Shown here one piece after another: positions 33,042 to 41,464 of a stretch of DNA of 64,000 bases. Under the pieces are notes generated by a model. That model saw only the letters and a list, made by a program, of their open reading frames with translations, was not told the DNA's origin and did not search any database. The translations under genes and the position numbers were made by a program. The stretch covers positions 248,001 to 312,000 of the forward strand of contig NZ_JAKCMI010000041.1 in NCBI RefSeq assembly GCF_021412585.1, in the 5' to 3' direction. The stretch comes from Halomonas alkalisoli. GTDB lineage: Bacteria > Pseudomonadota > Gammaproteobacteria > Pseudomonadales > Halomonadaceae. The number at the start of each line of letters is the position of its first letter. Positions within the stretch are counted from its first letter, which is position 1.

Positions 33042-33806
33042 ATGCCTTATGTCGTCAATCACCCCGTCAAGATTCACTTTCAGCAAATTGGAGAGGGTCC
33101 GCCGCTGGTCCTTCAGCACGGTTTCAGCGACAGCATTTCCGGCTGGTATGAAGCGGGCTGGGTAAAACGGCTCGGACGTCATTTCCGCCTGATCATGATC
33201 GATGCTCGCGGGCACGGTTTCAGTGACAAGCCGCATTCGCCGACGGCCTACGAGCTCGCCCATCGCGTTGCTGACATACTGACCGTCATCGACACGCTTG
33301 GACTCGAACGCGTGCACTACCTCGGCTACTCGATGGGCGGCTGGATCGGCCTTGGCCTGGCCGATGCGGCACCGCACAGGCTGCTTTCCATGGCCCTTGG
33401 CGGCATCCATCCCTATGGCCAGGACATGAGCCATTACCGAATCGGCGTCGCCGGCGGCATGTCTCGCTGGGCAAGGCTCGTGCAGCAGGCCGCGGGAGGC
33501 CACATGACGGATAGTGGCATACGGAGAATTCAAGCCAACGATCCACAAGCACTCGCCGCCGCGGTGGCATACGACCGGCCAGCGCTTGCGGGTATCGCCA
33601 GCAAGCTGCACTGCCCTTGCCTGATGTTCGTTGGCGAGAACGATCCCCTCTTGCCGCAGGTGGAGCGTTTCTCCAGTGAGCTTCCCGAGGCACGCCTGGT
33701 ACGTATCGACAATGCCGATCACGTTCAGACTTTCTATGCTGCCAAAAGACTGGCACCTGCTATTCTGGCGCACATCAAGCGCAGCGAAATGCCTGCCAGC
33801 GTATGA
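33042..33806 (+). CDS. Alpha/beta hydrolase
   Basis: This is a 254-aa hydrolase. The oxyanion region is LVLQHGFSDSISGWYEAGW, followed by IDARGHGFSDKP, the nucleophile serine in LGYSMGGWIGLGLAD, an aspartate in FVGENDPLLP and a histidine in IDNADHVQTFYA. ATG 33042 has ACGGAG upstream; the ATG at 33024 has none. It follows the broken BTAD-hydrolase gene by 68 bp and could once have been its regulatory target. The substrate is unknown. Confidence 0.83.
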   Translation: MPYVVNHPVKIHFQQIGEGPPLVLQHGFSDSISGWYEAGWVKRLGRHFRLIMIDARGHGFSDKPHSPTAYELAHRVADILTVIDTLGLERVHYLGYSMGGWIGLGLADAAPHRLLSMALGGIHPYGQDMSHYRIGVAGGMSRWARLVQQAAGGHMTDSGIRRIQANDPQALAAAVAYDRPALAGIASKLHCPCLMFVGENDPLLPQVERFSSELPEARLVRIDNADHVQTFYAAKRLAPAILAHIKRSEMPASV

Positions 33807-33827
33807 AGCGCAAGTTACAGCCGACCC

Positions 33828-33855
33828 CCAGGGCTCGCTGATAGCCCTGGTTTTC
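33828..33855 (+). terminator. Rho-independent terminator
   Basis: A perfect 8-bp stem CCAGGGCT / AGCCCTGG (33828-33835, 33843-33850) with a 7-nt loop is followed by TTTT. It is 22 bp after the alpha/beta hydrolase stop. Confidence 0.8.
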
Positions 33856-33886
33856 GTAGAGGCGATGTCTTGCTACGGGAGCCCTG

Positions 33887-34423
33887 ATGAACGAAGCCCA
33901 GTCGCTGCAGCAGGCCATTGATGAACCGGTGCGCCTGGTAGGCTACGACCCCGCCTGGCCGGCACGCTTCGACGCCGAGCGCGAGCGCTTGCTGAAGCGC
34001 TTCCCCGCCGAGCTGCTCGACGTGCAACACATCGGCAGTACCGCCATTCCCGGCATGCCGGCCAAGCCTATCATCGACGTCATGGCCGGTGTCGCTTCCA
34101 TGGCCATGGCCGATGACCTGTTCGAGCCAATTCTCGATTACGGCTACGTGACATCACGAGAGTTCAACGCCAGCCTGACCGACCGCCGCTGGTTCATGCG
34201 CCACGCCAACGGACGACGCACCCACCATCTGCACGTAGTGGTCCACGACGGTGACCTGTGGAACCAGCGGCTGGCCTTTCGCGACGCCCTGCGCGCCGAT
34301 TCCTCGCTGGCCGCTCGCTACGCCGCCCTCAAGCGCGAGCTGGCCTCCTGCCACCGGGAAGATCGCGAGGCCTACACCCGGGCCAAGGGGGATTTCGTGC
34401 GCTCGGTCGTCGAGACGGGCTGA
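33887..34423 (+). CDS. GrpB family protein (UPF0157)
   Basis: This is a 178-aa nucleotidyltransferase-like fold protein: VRLVGYDPAWPARFDAERERLLKRF, then LLDVQHIGSTAIPGMPAKPIIDVMAGV, and HHLHVVVHDGDLWNQRLAFRDALRAD. GSTAIPG-AKPIID is the family signature. Relatives include the N-terminal half of some dephospho-CoA kinases, but the activity of stand-alone GrpB proteins is unknown. It is monocistronic after a strong terminator. Confidence 0.88.
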   Translation: MNEAQSLQQAIDEPVRLVGYDPAWPARFDAERERLLKRFPAELLDVQHIGSTAIPGMPAKPIIDVMAGVASMAMADDLFEPILDYGYVTSREFNASLTDRRWFMRHANGRRTHHLHVVVHDGDLWNQRLAFRDALRADSSLAARYAALKRELASCHREDREAYTRAKGDFVRSVVETG

Positions 34424-34439
34424 CATAGCTCGAACCCCC

Positions 34440-34760
34440 TCAGCCGAGAATATCGATACCCCGGTGCCCTTCCGCCACGCCCTCCACCAGGATGACGTCG
34501 CCCACGGCGTTGGCGGTACGCAGCGGCAGGATGCGCCGGTAGGCCTCGGAGCGATACCACGCTCGGGCCTGATCCAGGTCGGGAAAGCCGAGCATGATGG
34601 TGTCACCCTGCCAGCTCCCTTCCAGCACCTGGGTGGTACCGCCGTGGATCAGGTACTGGCCGCCGAAGGGGGCCAGGGTGGCGTCGATCTTCTCCAGGTA
34701 CTCGACGATCTCTGGCCCCATGGTGACGTCCTGCAATCGGGCGATGGCGTAGGCGGTCAT
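34440..34760 (-). CDS. DUF1330 protein (first copy)
   Basis: This is a 106-aa dimeric ferredoxin-like (Dabb/ABM-type) protein: AYAIARLQDVTMGPEIVEYLEKID, then GGTTQVLEGSWQGDTIMLGFPDLDQARAWYRSEAYRRILPLR. DUF1330 members have no firmly established activity. AGGAG precedes ATG 34760. It is divergent from an XRE regulator with a perfect palindrome between them. Another DUF1330 gene lies in the catabolic block at 49812. Confidence 0.85.
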   Translation of the reverse strand: MTAYAIARLQDVTMGPEIVEYLEKIDATLAPFGGQYLIHGGTTQVLEGSWQGDTIMLGFPDLDQARAWYRSEAYRRILPLRTANAVGDVILVEGVAEGHRGIDILG

Positions 34761-34818
34761 GGCAATGCTCCTGTGGTGAGTTTCGCCACCAGCTTCACCC
34801 ACCGCGCACAGCCTGGCG

Positions 34819-34835
34819 ATTACCTGCGAGGTAAT
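34819..34835. promoter_or_regulatory. Palindromic operator between DUF1330 and XRE genes
   Basis: ATTACCT-GCG-AGGTAAT is a perfect 7-bp inverted repeat in the 109-bp divergent region. It is suited to autoregulation by the XRE protein at 34870 and to control of the DUF1330 gene. Confidence 0.7.
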
Positions 34836-34869
34836 AGCCAGCCATATTGCTTGGCGCTAATCTAGGTCC

Positions 34870-35685
34870 ATGACCACGACCTCCCACACCCCCGGGCAGC
34901 TGTTGAAGATGTGGCGCCAGCGGCGGCGGCTGAGTCAGCTCGCGCTCGCCACCGAAGCCGACATCTCCCAGCGCCATTTGAGCTTCGTCGAATCCGGGCG
35001 TGCCTTGCCGAGCCGGGAAATGCTGCTGCGCCTGACGGAACAGCTGGACGTTCCCTTGCGCGAGCGCAATCGGCTACTGCTCGCTGCCGGTTTCGCCCCG
35101 GCCTTCGGCGAACGCGGCATCGATGCGCCGGAACTCGAGACGGTTCGCGGCGTCATCGAGCGACTGCTGGCGAGCCACGCCCCCTACCCGGCGCTGGCAG
35201 TCGACCGTCACTGGCATCTGCTGATGGCCAACCACCCGCTCGAGCGGTTGCTCGTCGGCATCGACCCCACACTGCTGAAGCCGCCAGTCAACGTGCTGCG
35301 GCTCACCCTGCATCCCCAGGGGCTCGCGTCGCGCATCCGCAACTTCCGCGAATGGCGTGCGCATATTCTCGAACGCCTGGCCCGCCAGGCCGACACGACG
35401 GCCGACCCGGCGCTTGCCTCGCTCAGCGAAGAACTGAAGGGCTACCCGGTGCCCGCCGGGGCTCGTCCTCATCTGGTCTCGAGATCGAGTCATGCCGGCA
35501 TCGTAGTACCGCTGGAGCTGGCCATGCCGGATGGCCTCGTGCTGTCGCTGCTGAGCACCACCACGGTATTCGGCACCCCGCTCGACATCACCCTGGAGGA
35601 ACTCGCCATCGAGTCGTTCTTCCCAGCGGACACGGCCACCCAGAAAGCGCTGCAGCAATTGGCCGCGCCTGTGCCGGCTGGCTAG
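34870..35685 (+). CDS. XRE-family regulator with MmyB-like ligand domain
   Basis: This is a 271-aa protein. The Cro/CI helix-turn-helix is GQLLKMWRQRRRLSQLALATEADISQRHLSFVESGRALPSREMLLRL (residues 9-55). The remainder matches the MmyB-type domain: HAPYPALAVDRHWHLLMANHPLERLL, then NVLRLTLHPQGLASRIRNFREWR. MmyB-like domains have a PAS-like fold and bind fatty-acid-like ligands in the one solved example. Its likely target is the divergent DUF1330 gene. The stop overlaps the convergent dehydrogenase by 4 bp. Confidence 0.88.
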   Translation: MTTTSHTPGQLLKMWRQRRRLSQLALATEADISQRHLSFVESGRALPSREMLLRLTEQLDVPLRERNRLLLAAGFAPAFGERGIDAPELETVRGVIERLLASHAPYPALAVDRHWHLLMANHPLERLLVGIDPTLLKPPVNVLRLTLHPQGLASRIRNFREWRAHILERLARQADTTADPALASLSEELKGYPVPAGARPHLVSRSSHAGIVVPLELAMPDGLVLSLLSTTTVFGTPLDITLEELAIESFFPADTATQKALQQLAAPVPAG

Positions 35686-36689
35686 AACGACAGACAGATC
35701 TTGCCGAAGTGGCGCCCCGCCTCCTCGTGGCGGAAGGCGTCGGCTATCTCCTCAAGCCCGAAGGTGCTGTCGATGATCGGGCGTACGCCGCTGGCCTCGA
35801 TGCCGCGCACCATCTCCTGCTGGTGGATGCGACTGCCGACGATCAGCCCCTGCAGGCGCGCCTGCTTGGCCATCAGCTTGGCTGTGGGAATCTCGCCACC
35901 GCGACCGGTCAGCACCCCTATCAGCGAAATATGACCGCCGATGCGCACGGCATCGATGGACTGCGGCATGGTGCCGGGGCCGCCCACCTCGATCACGTGG
36001 TCGACGCCCTGGCCATCGGTCAGTGCCTTCACCTTCTTCCCCCACTCAGGCTCCGCTTTGTAGTTAAGGGTGTGGTCGGCACCAAGCTCCTTGAGCTTTT
36101 CGATCTTCTCATCAGAAGAAGAAGTGGAAATCACCCGTGCGCCCATGGCCTTGGCGAACTGCAGGGCGAAGATCGAGACGCCGCCGGTGCCCAGGGTGAG
36201 CACGGTATCGCCGGCCTTGAGGTTGCCGTCCACCACCAGCGCACGCCAGGCGGTGAGCCCCGCGGTAGTCAGGGTGGCAGCCTCTTCGTGGCTGTAGCCC
36301 CTGGGTGCGTGGGTGAACCAGGTGGTTGGGCGGATCACCCGCTCACGGGCATAGCCGTCGACGCCGTCGCCAGGCGTGGTCTTGAAGTCGCCGACCCGCG
36401 CCGGGCCGTCGAGCCAGTAGGGGAAGAAGGTGGAGACGACCGCATCGCCCACGGCGAACTCATCGACACCTTCGCCGACCGCCTCGACGACGCCCGCCCC
36501 ATCTGACATGGGGATGCGACCGTCCTCGGTGGGGATCATGCCGGACGCCACGCCGTAGTCGTGGAAGTTAAGGGAGCTGGCATGTACACGCACGCGAATC
36601 TCACCCGGTCTCGGCTCTCCGGGCGCCTCCCGCTCGCTGACTTGTAGCTGGTCCAGCCCGCCGGGGCTTTTCAGGGTAACGACCTTCAT
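35682..36689 (-). CDS. Zinc-free MDR alcohol dehydrogenase/quinone reductase-like
   Basis: This is a 335-aa medium-chain dehydrogenase. The N-terminal GroES-like domain (VRVHASSLNFHDYGVASGMIP) is followed by a Rossmann domain with TVLTLGTGGVSIFALQFAKAMGARVISTSSSDEKIEKLKELGADHTLNY. The catalytic-zinc cysteine of ADHs is replaced by SLNFHDY, as in quinone oxidoreductase-type members. ISTSSSDEK suggests NADP preference. It is probably an NADPH-dependent enone or quinone reductase; the substrate is unknown. Confidence 0.85.
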   Translation of the reverse strand: MKVVTLKSPGGLDQLQVSEREAPGEPRPGEIRVRVHASSLNFHDYGVASGMIPTEDGRIPMSDGAGVVEAVGEGVDEFAVGDAVVSTFFPYWLDGPARVGDFKTTPGDGVDGYARERVIRPTTWFTHAPRGYSHEEAATLTTAGLTAWRALVVDGNLKAGDTVLTLGTGGVSIFALQFAKAMGARVISTSSSDEKIEKLKELGADHTLNYKAEPEWGKKVKALTDGQGVDHVIEVGGPGTMPQSIDAVRIGGHISLIGVLTGRGGEIPTAKLMAKQARLQGLIVGSRIHQQEMVRGIEASGVRPIIDSTFGLEEIADAFRHEEAGRHFGKICLSF

Positions 36690-36801
36690 CTCTGCGCTCC
36701 TTTCCTCATCGTATAGAAACCACCGCTATTTCGTGATGACCATGGCAGCCTTGGTAGGCACGCGCAAACCTTGTCGCCGGAACTGGTCCGGGTATCTTCC
36801 G

Positions 36802-37665
36802 TCAGCCTGTCAGGCGCCTTTCGCGTGCGCCAATGGCCTCGGCCAGGAAAGCCATGAACGCCCGGATACGCGCCACCCGGCGCAGGTCGGGATGGGTCAG
36901 CAGCCACAGGTCGGTGGCGAGTTCGGGAATCGGCTCGCCGAGGCGCATAAGCGCCGGCTCGGCATCGGCCAGATAGCAGGGCAGCACGGCGCGGCCGAGC
37001 CCATCGCGGGCGGCGGCCAGCATGCCGAACATGGTGTCGACGCGGTAGCGGCAGCGCTCGTCCGCACCGTTATTGACCATCCATACATCGAGCGCGGCAT
37101 AGCCCAGGTGGCGATCCGGCCCAACCCAGGCATCGCTGTGGTTATCGGCGCGGGCATAGACCGCCTGGGCAATGGAGCCGACCCGCCGCCCCACCAGGTG
37201 CTCGGGCGGCGACGACGAGGGCCGCACCGCCACGTCGGCATCCCGCTGGGAGAGATTGAACAGCTGGTTGGAAACCGCCACCTCGAGGACGATCTCGGGA
37301 TGGGCGCGCTGGAAATCGGCGAAGATCGGCGACAGCAACCCCATCAGCAGCGTATCGGTGGTGGTCACGCGGATGCTGCCGGAGAGGCGCAGGTCGCGCC
37401 CCGCCACGCGCCGCTCGGCGCCATGCACTTCGGCCGCTACACGGGCGGCGGTAGCCGCCAGGTCCTCCCCCGCCGCCGTGGCCGCATAGCCCGTGCGCGA
37501 GCGCTCGAACAGCGCCACGCCCAGGCGCCGCTCGATGGCATTCAGCCGCCGGAACACCGTGGCGTGGCTGGCCCCCAGTCGCCGTCCGGCGCCCGAGAGC
37601 GTACCCGCCTCGGCAATGGCCTGTACCACGCGCAGGTCGTCCCAGTGCAGCATCCGCTCATTCAC
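36802..37665 (-). CDS. LysR-family regulator
   Basis: This is a 287-aa LysR protein. LHWDDLRVVQAIAEAGTLSGAGRRLGASHATVFRRLNAIERRLGVALFERSRTGY is a helix-turn-helix typical of the branch that includes AHATVSRR-type regulators. It is followed by a substrate-binding domain. It lies 39 bp downstream of the zinc ADH on the same strand and 112 bp before the MDR gene, so it may belong to the transcript running out of the catabolic block, or have its own promoter inside the ADH gene. The target is unknown. Confidence 0.87.
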   Translation of the reverse strand: MNERMLHWDDLRVVQAIAEAGTLSGAGRRLGASHATVFRRLNAIERRLGVALFERSRTGYAATAAGEDLAATAARVAAEVHGAERRVAGRDLRLSGSIRVTTTDTLLMGLLSPIFADFQRAHPEIVLEVAVSNQLFNLSQRDADVAVRPSSSPPEHLVGRRVGSIAQAVYARADNHSDAWVGPDRHLGYAALDVWMVNNGADERCRYRVDTMFGMLAAARDGLGRAVLPCYLADAEPALMRLGEPIPELATDLWLLTHPDLRRVARIRAFMAFLAEAIGARERRLTG

Positions 37666-37704
37666 GATCGGGCGCCCCTCGGCATGGCATGCCCTGCTCG
37701 CCGC

Positions 37705-38745
37705 TCAGAATTCGGTCACCACGGTCACCCCCGCACCCTGAAACTTGTCCATGCCCATCAGCGCATCGATCGACTGCTCCAGATCGATCCGCTTGCCGAT
37801 CAGTTTCTCGGGCGCCAGCTTTCCCGCCTGGATCATGTCGAGCATGGCGCCATAGCGATAGGCCTGCATACCGTGGCTGCCCAGTATCTCGAGTTCATGG
37901 GCAATGACCTTGCTCATCGGAATGGCAGGTGTGCTGTTCTCGGCCAGCATGAGCCCGACCTGGACGTGCTTGCCGCGCTTGCGCAAATTGCTGATCGAGT
38001 TGAAGCAGGTGCTAGGGTGTCCCAGCGCATCCAGCGACACGTGGGCACCGCCGCGCGTCATTTCGATGACGGCCTCGGGGACGTTCGCTACTTCGGCCGC
38101 ATTCACGGTGGCCACCGCGCCCAGCTCGCGGGCCAGCTTGAGCTTGTCTTCCGCGATGTCGATGGCCACGACGTTGGCGCCCACCGCGTTGGCGATCATG
38201 ATCGCAGACAGGCCGACGCCACCGCAGCCGTGGACCGCCACCCACTGCCCCGCGGATGCCTTGCCCTGGTCGACCACGGCGCGAAACGACGTCACAAAAC
38301 GGCATCCCAGGCTGGCCGCCGTGGCGAAATCCAGCGTCTCCGGCAGGGCCACCAGATTGACGTCCGCTTGGTGGATCGCCACGTATTGGGCAAAGGAGCC
38401 CCAGTGGGTGAAGCCGGGCTGGAATTGGCTGTCGCAGACCTGATGGTTCCCCGAGTAACACTCGGGGCAGGTGCCGCAGCCACCGACGAACGGGACCGTA
38501 ACCCGATCCCCGACGCGCCATTTCTGCACGTCCTTGCCGACCGCCTCGACGATGCCCGCCAGTTCGTGTCCAGGAACATGGGGAAGCGCAATGTCGGGAT
38601 CATGACCGACCCAGCCATGCCAGTCGCTGCGGCAAACTCCCGTTGCCATCACCTTTACCACGACGCCATGCGCTTCCGGCATCGGGTCGGGAACCTGCCT
38701 GATTTGCGGTGGGGCTGAAAAGGCCTCATACACCACGGCTTTCAT
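37705..38745 (-). CDS. Zinc-dependent alcohol dehydrogenase
   Basis: This is a 346-aa ADH. Catalytic zinc ligands are in ATGVCRSDWHGW and VPGHELAG. Structural zinc is held by four cysteines in GGCGTCPECYSGNHQVCD. The NAD fold is VAVHGCGGVGLSAIMIANAVGANVVAIDIAEDKLKLARELG, and IDIA suggests NAD. It lies 134 bp beyond the succinate-semialdehyde dehydrogenase gene on the same strand, with a long repeat between them. It could act on an aldehyde or alcohol of the block but is not part of the known trigonelline route. It is separately transcribed if the repeat carries a promoter. Confidence 0.88.
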   Translation of the reverse strand: MKAVVYEAFSAPPQIRQVPDPMPEAHGVVVKVMATGVCRSDWHGWVGHDPDIALPHVPGHELAGIVEAVGKDVQKWRVGDRVTVPFVGGCGTCPECYSGNHQVCDSQFQPGFTHWGSFAQYVAIHQADVNLVALPETLDFATAASLGCRFVTSFRAVVDQGKASAGQWVAVHGCGGVGLSAIMIANAVGANVVAIDIAEDKLKLARELGAVATVNAAEVANVPEAVIEMTRGGAHVSLDALGHPSTCFNSISNLRKRGKHVQVGLMLAENSTPAIPMSKVIAHELEILGSHGMQAYRYGAMLDMIQAGKLAPEKLIGKRIDLEQSIDALMGMDKFQGAGVTVVTEF

Positions 38746-38766
38746 GGAAGGTCCTCACTTGCGGCT

Positions 38767-38870
38767 TGTTCATTTACGCAAGCCTCATTGCTGTTTTTTG
38801 GAACACCGGATCGCAAGCGTACAACATAGCCTGGAGGCACGCATCATGAGGCCAACGAACCGGTGCTCTG
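38767..38870. repeat. Flanking direct repeat R1
   Basis: This ~104-bp sequence is repeated in the same orientation at 50140-50242. Shared blocks in order are TGTTCATTTAyGCAAG, TCATTG, CGTACArCATAGCCTG, GCAyGCA and GCCAACGAACCGG. The two copies enclose the catabolic block from tgnE to DUF1330. Confidence 0.7.
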
Positions 38871-38879
38871 AGGTGCAAT

Positions 38880-40346
38880 TCAGCTATCCAGCCCTCCCAT
38901 GCAGATGTATTTCACCTCCAGATAGTCCTCGAGCCCGTACTTGGAACCTTCGCGGCCAAGCCCCGACTCCTTGATGCCACCGAAGGGGATCACTTCGCTG
39001 GATATACCCACCTCGTTGACGCCCACCATGCCATATTCAAGCCCCTCGGAGACGCGCCATGCGCAGCCGAGGTCGCGGGTGTAGAGATAGGAGGCGAGCC
39101 CCACCTCCGTGTCATTGGCCATGGCAATGGCATCGGCCTCGTCCTTGAAGCGGAATATCGGTGCCACCGGCCCGAATATCTCTTCGCGAAACACCCGCAT
39201 GTCGCTGTCGACATCGACCAGCACGGTGGGGCGATAGAAGCAGGCACCTTGGCTGTCGGGCGTGCCGCCAATCGTCGCCCTGGCTCCCTGGGCCAAGGCT
39301 TCTTCGACCTTCTCATGCACCTCCCGTACCGCACGCTCGCTGACCAGCGGCCCCATGGTCACGTTCTCGTCCAGGCCATTGCCAACTTTCAACTCGCTCA
39401 CCGCCGCGGTGAATTTCTCCACGAAAGCGTCGTAGATACCCTCTTGGACCAGAATGCGATTCGCACAGATACAGGTCTGGCCGGCATTACGGTATTTCGA
39501 GGCCAACGCCCCGGTGACGGCCTGGTCCAGATCCGCATCGTCGAATACGATGATCGGCGCATTGCCGCCCAGCTCCATCGATACCTTCTTCACGCTCTCG
39601 GCGCACTGCTTGAGCAACTGCTTGCCCACTGGGGTCGAGCCGGTGAAGGTCACCTTACGCACCAGGGGGTTGCCGGTCAGCTCGTTACCGATCTCGCTGG
39701 AACTCTCCCCCACTACCAGGTTCAGTACACCAGCCGGTACTCCGGCACGCTCGGCGAGCTCGACCATGGCCAAAGCGGACAGCGGGGTTTCCTTGGCCGG
39801 CTTCATGACGAAGGTGCAGCCCACCGCCAACGCAGGCGCCGCCTTGCGGGCCAGCATGGCATTGGGGAAATTCCAGGGCGTGATAGCCGCCACCACTCCC
39901 ACGGGCTGCTTGATGGTGACCAGGCGGCGATCATGGGCGAAGGTCGGAATCACATCGCCATAGACGCGCTTCGCTTCCTCGGCGAACCATTCGATGAATG
40001 ACGCCCCATAGGCCACCTCGCCCCTGGCCTCGGCCAGGGGTTTGCCCTGCTCGCAGGTCATGATCAGCGCCAGGTCATCCTGATGCTCCAGCATCAGGTC
40101 ATGCCAGCGACGCAGGATCACACTCCTCTGCTTGGCGGTCTTCGCCTGCCAGGCCGGCAGGGCGCGGTGAGCCGCCTCGATGGCGAACCGGGCTTCCGCC
40201 GCACCAACGTTTGCCACCTTGGCGATCACGTCACCGGTGGCAGGGTTGGTCACCTCGAAGCTGTCACCGTCGGTACCGGCCACCCACTGGCCATCGATAT
40301 AAGCCTGGGTCTTCAGCAGTCCCGGATCTTTCAATTGCAATGTCAT
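38880..40346 (-). CDS. tgnE: Succinate-semialdehyde dehydrogenase (GabD-type), likely TgnE
   Basis: This is a 488-aa aldehyde dehydrogenase. The NAD(P) region is PWNFPNAMLARKAAPALAVGCTFVMKPAKETPLSA, followed by the catalytic glutamate in VSMELGGNAP and the catalytic cysteine in NAGQTCICANR, with the GabD-typical second Cys two residues on. Strong GabD features are the FNxPxxx-KPA pattern and the end GGIKESGLGREGSKYGLEDYLEVKYICMG. In trigonelline degradation this step converts succinate semialdehyde to succinate. ATG 40346 has CTGGAG upstream. It follows tgnB in a BCCT-tgnB-tgnE operon. Confidence 0.85.
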   Translation of the reverse strand: MTLQLKDPGLLKTQAYIDGQWVAGTDGDSFEVTNPATGDVIAKVANVGAAEARFAIEAAHRALPAWQAKTAKQRSVILRRWHDLMLEHQDDLALIMTCEQGKPLAEARGEVAYGASFIEWFAEEAKRVYGDVIPTFAHDRRLVTIKQPVGVVAAITPWNFPNAMLARKAAPALAVGCTFVMKPAKETPLSALAMVELAERAGVPAGVLNLVVGESSSEIGNELTGNPLVRKVTFTGSTPVGKQLLKQCAESVKKVSMELGGNAPIIVFDDADLDQAVTGALASKYRNAGQTCICANRILVQEGIYDAFVEKFTAAVSELKVGNGLDENVTMGPLVSERAVREVHEKVEEALAQGARATIGGTPDSQGACFYRPTVLVDVDSDMRVFREEIFGPVAPIFRFKDEADAIAMANDTEVGLASYLYTRDLGCAWRVSEGLEYGMVGVNEVGISSEVIPFGGIKESGLGREGSKYGLEDYLEVKYICMGGLDS

Positions 40347-40397
40347 TATCGACTCCAGGTGCAAGTTGCGTCTGAGCAGTTGGCTCTCACCCCATGA

Positions 40398-41441
40398 TCA
40401 ACGAAAGTGCGGCATGACCTCATTGATAAACAGCTCGAGCGAACGCTTCTTCTCGTCGAAGGAGAGCGTATTGTCGGTCCAGAAGCTGTACTCAGTGATG
40501 CCCAATCGCTCGTAGCCCTTGAGTCGATCGACCAATTCATTCGGCGTACCGATCATCATGTTGCGACGCAGGCTTTCCAACGCGAACTCAGGATTGTCAG
40601 CTACGGCTTCCTCAGGCACAGGTTCGAAGAAACCATCGACCGCCTGCTGATCGTTCTTGAACCATGCCAGGAAGTAGCGATAGAAGAGATTGAGCGCCTC
40701 GGCACCTCTTCTCCAGCCCTCCGGATCACTCTCTTCGTGGACATAAGTATGGCGAAGCAGCATCAGATCGGGACGCGGCATATCGGGATGGTTAGCACAG
40801 GCCGTATCGAACTTTTTCGCCAGATCCGCCACCTCCTCGTCACCCTTCATCAAGGCCGTCACCATGACATTACAGCCATTCTTAACGGCGAAGTCATGAG
40901 AGTTGGGATCACGGGCCGCGATCCACATCGGCGGAAGCGATTCTTGGATGGGCTTGGGGACGCTGGTCGTGACAGGGAAGCGATAGACATCGCCCTGGTG
41001 AGCATAGTCGCCCTGCCACAGGCTACGAATTGCCGGCACCATCTCGCGCAGTGCCTGGCCCCCCTCCGCCGCCGACATGCCATCGACAAGGCGGTCGAAC
41101 TCGAACTGGTAGGCACCGCGGGCGATGCCGAACTCGAGCCGGCCATCGCTGATCACATCGAGCATGGCGGCTTCACCGGCCAGGCGGATCGGATCCCAGA
41201 ACGGCGCCACGAAGGTGCCCGCCCCCAGCCGGATACTCTCGGTTTTCGCCGCCAGATAGGCGAGTTGGGCCGTTGGGCTGGGTGATGAGGTGAACTGCAT
41301 GCCGTGATGCTCACCGATCCAGGCCGTACGGAAGCCACCGGCTTCGGCGATCTTCACCAGTTCGCAGAGCTCCTCGAACAGCTGACGATGACTCTCATGC
41401 TGGTGGTAGCGTTCCATATGCAGAAAGAGTGAAAACTGCAT
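40398..41441 (-). CDS. tgnB: LLM flavin-dependent monooxygenase, likely trigonelline oxygenase TgnB
   Basis: This is a 347-aa luciferase-like monooxygenase. MQFSLFLHMERYHQHESHRQLFEE, GGFRTAWIGEHHGMQFTSSPSPTAQLAYLAAKTESIRLGAGTFVAPFWDPIRLAGEAAMLDVISDGRLEFGIARG is the classic LLM N-terminal half. In the known pathway an FMNH2-dependent two-component oxygenase cleaves the pyridinium ring of trigonelline between C5 and C6. The assignment rests on cluster content (reductase, ALDH, hydrolase, SSADH, betaine carrier); the fold alone would not fix the substrate. It lies between the BCCT and tgnE genes. Confidence 0.78.
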   Translation of the reverse strand: MQFSLFLHMERYHQHESHRQLFEELCELVKIAEAGGFRTAWIGEHHGMQFTSSPSPTAQLAYLAAKTESIRLGAGTFVAPFWDPIRLAGEAAMLDVISDGRLEFGIARGAYQFEFDRLVDGMSAAEGGQALREMVPAIRSLWQGDYAHQGDVYRFPVTTSVPKPIQESLPPMWIAARDPNSHDFAVKNGCNVMVTALMKGDEEVADLAKKFDTACANHPDMPRPDLMLLRHTYVHEESDPEGWRRGAEALNLFYRYFLAWFKNDQQAVDGFFEPVPEEAVADNPEFALESLRRNMMIGTPNELVDRLKGYERLGITEYSFWTDNTLSFDEKKRSLELFINEVMPHFR

Positions 41442-41464
41442 CTTGATTCTCCTGATATAGGATC

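Noticed and set aside
36733..38718. 661-aa plus-strand open frame opposite the LysR and ADH genes
   Set aside because: It is an antisense shadow of two well-supported genes in high-GC DNA, and its translation (His/Arg/Gly/Gln-rich) matches no family pattern.
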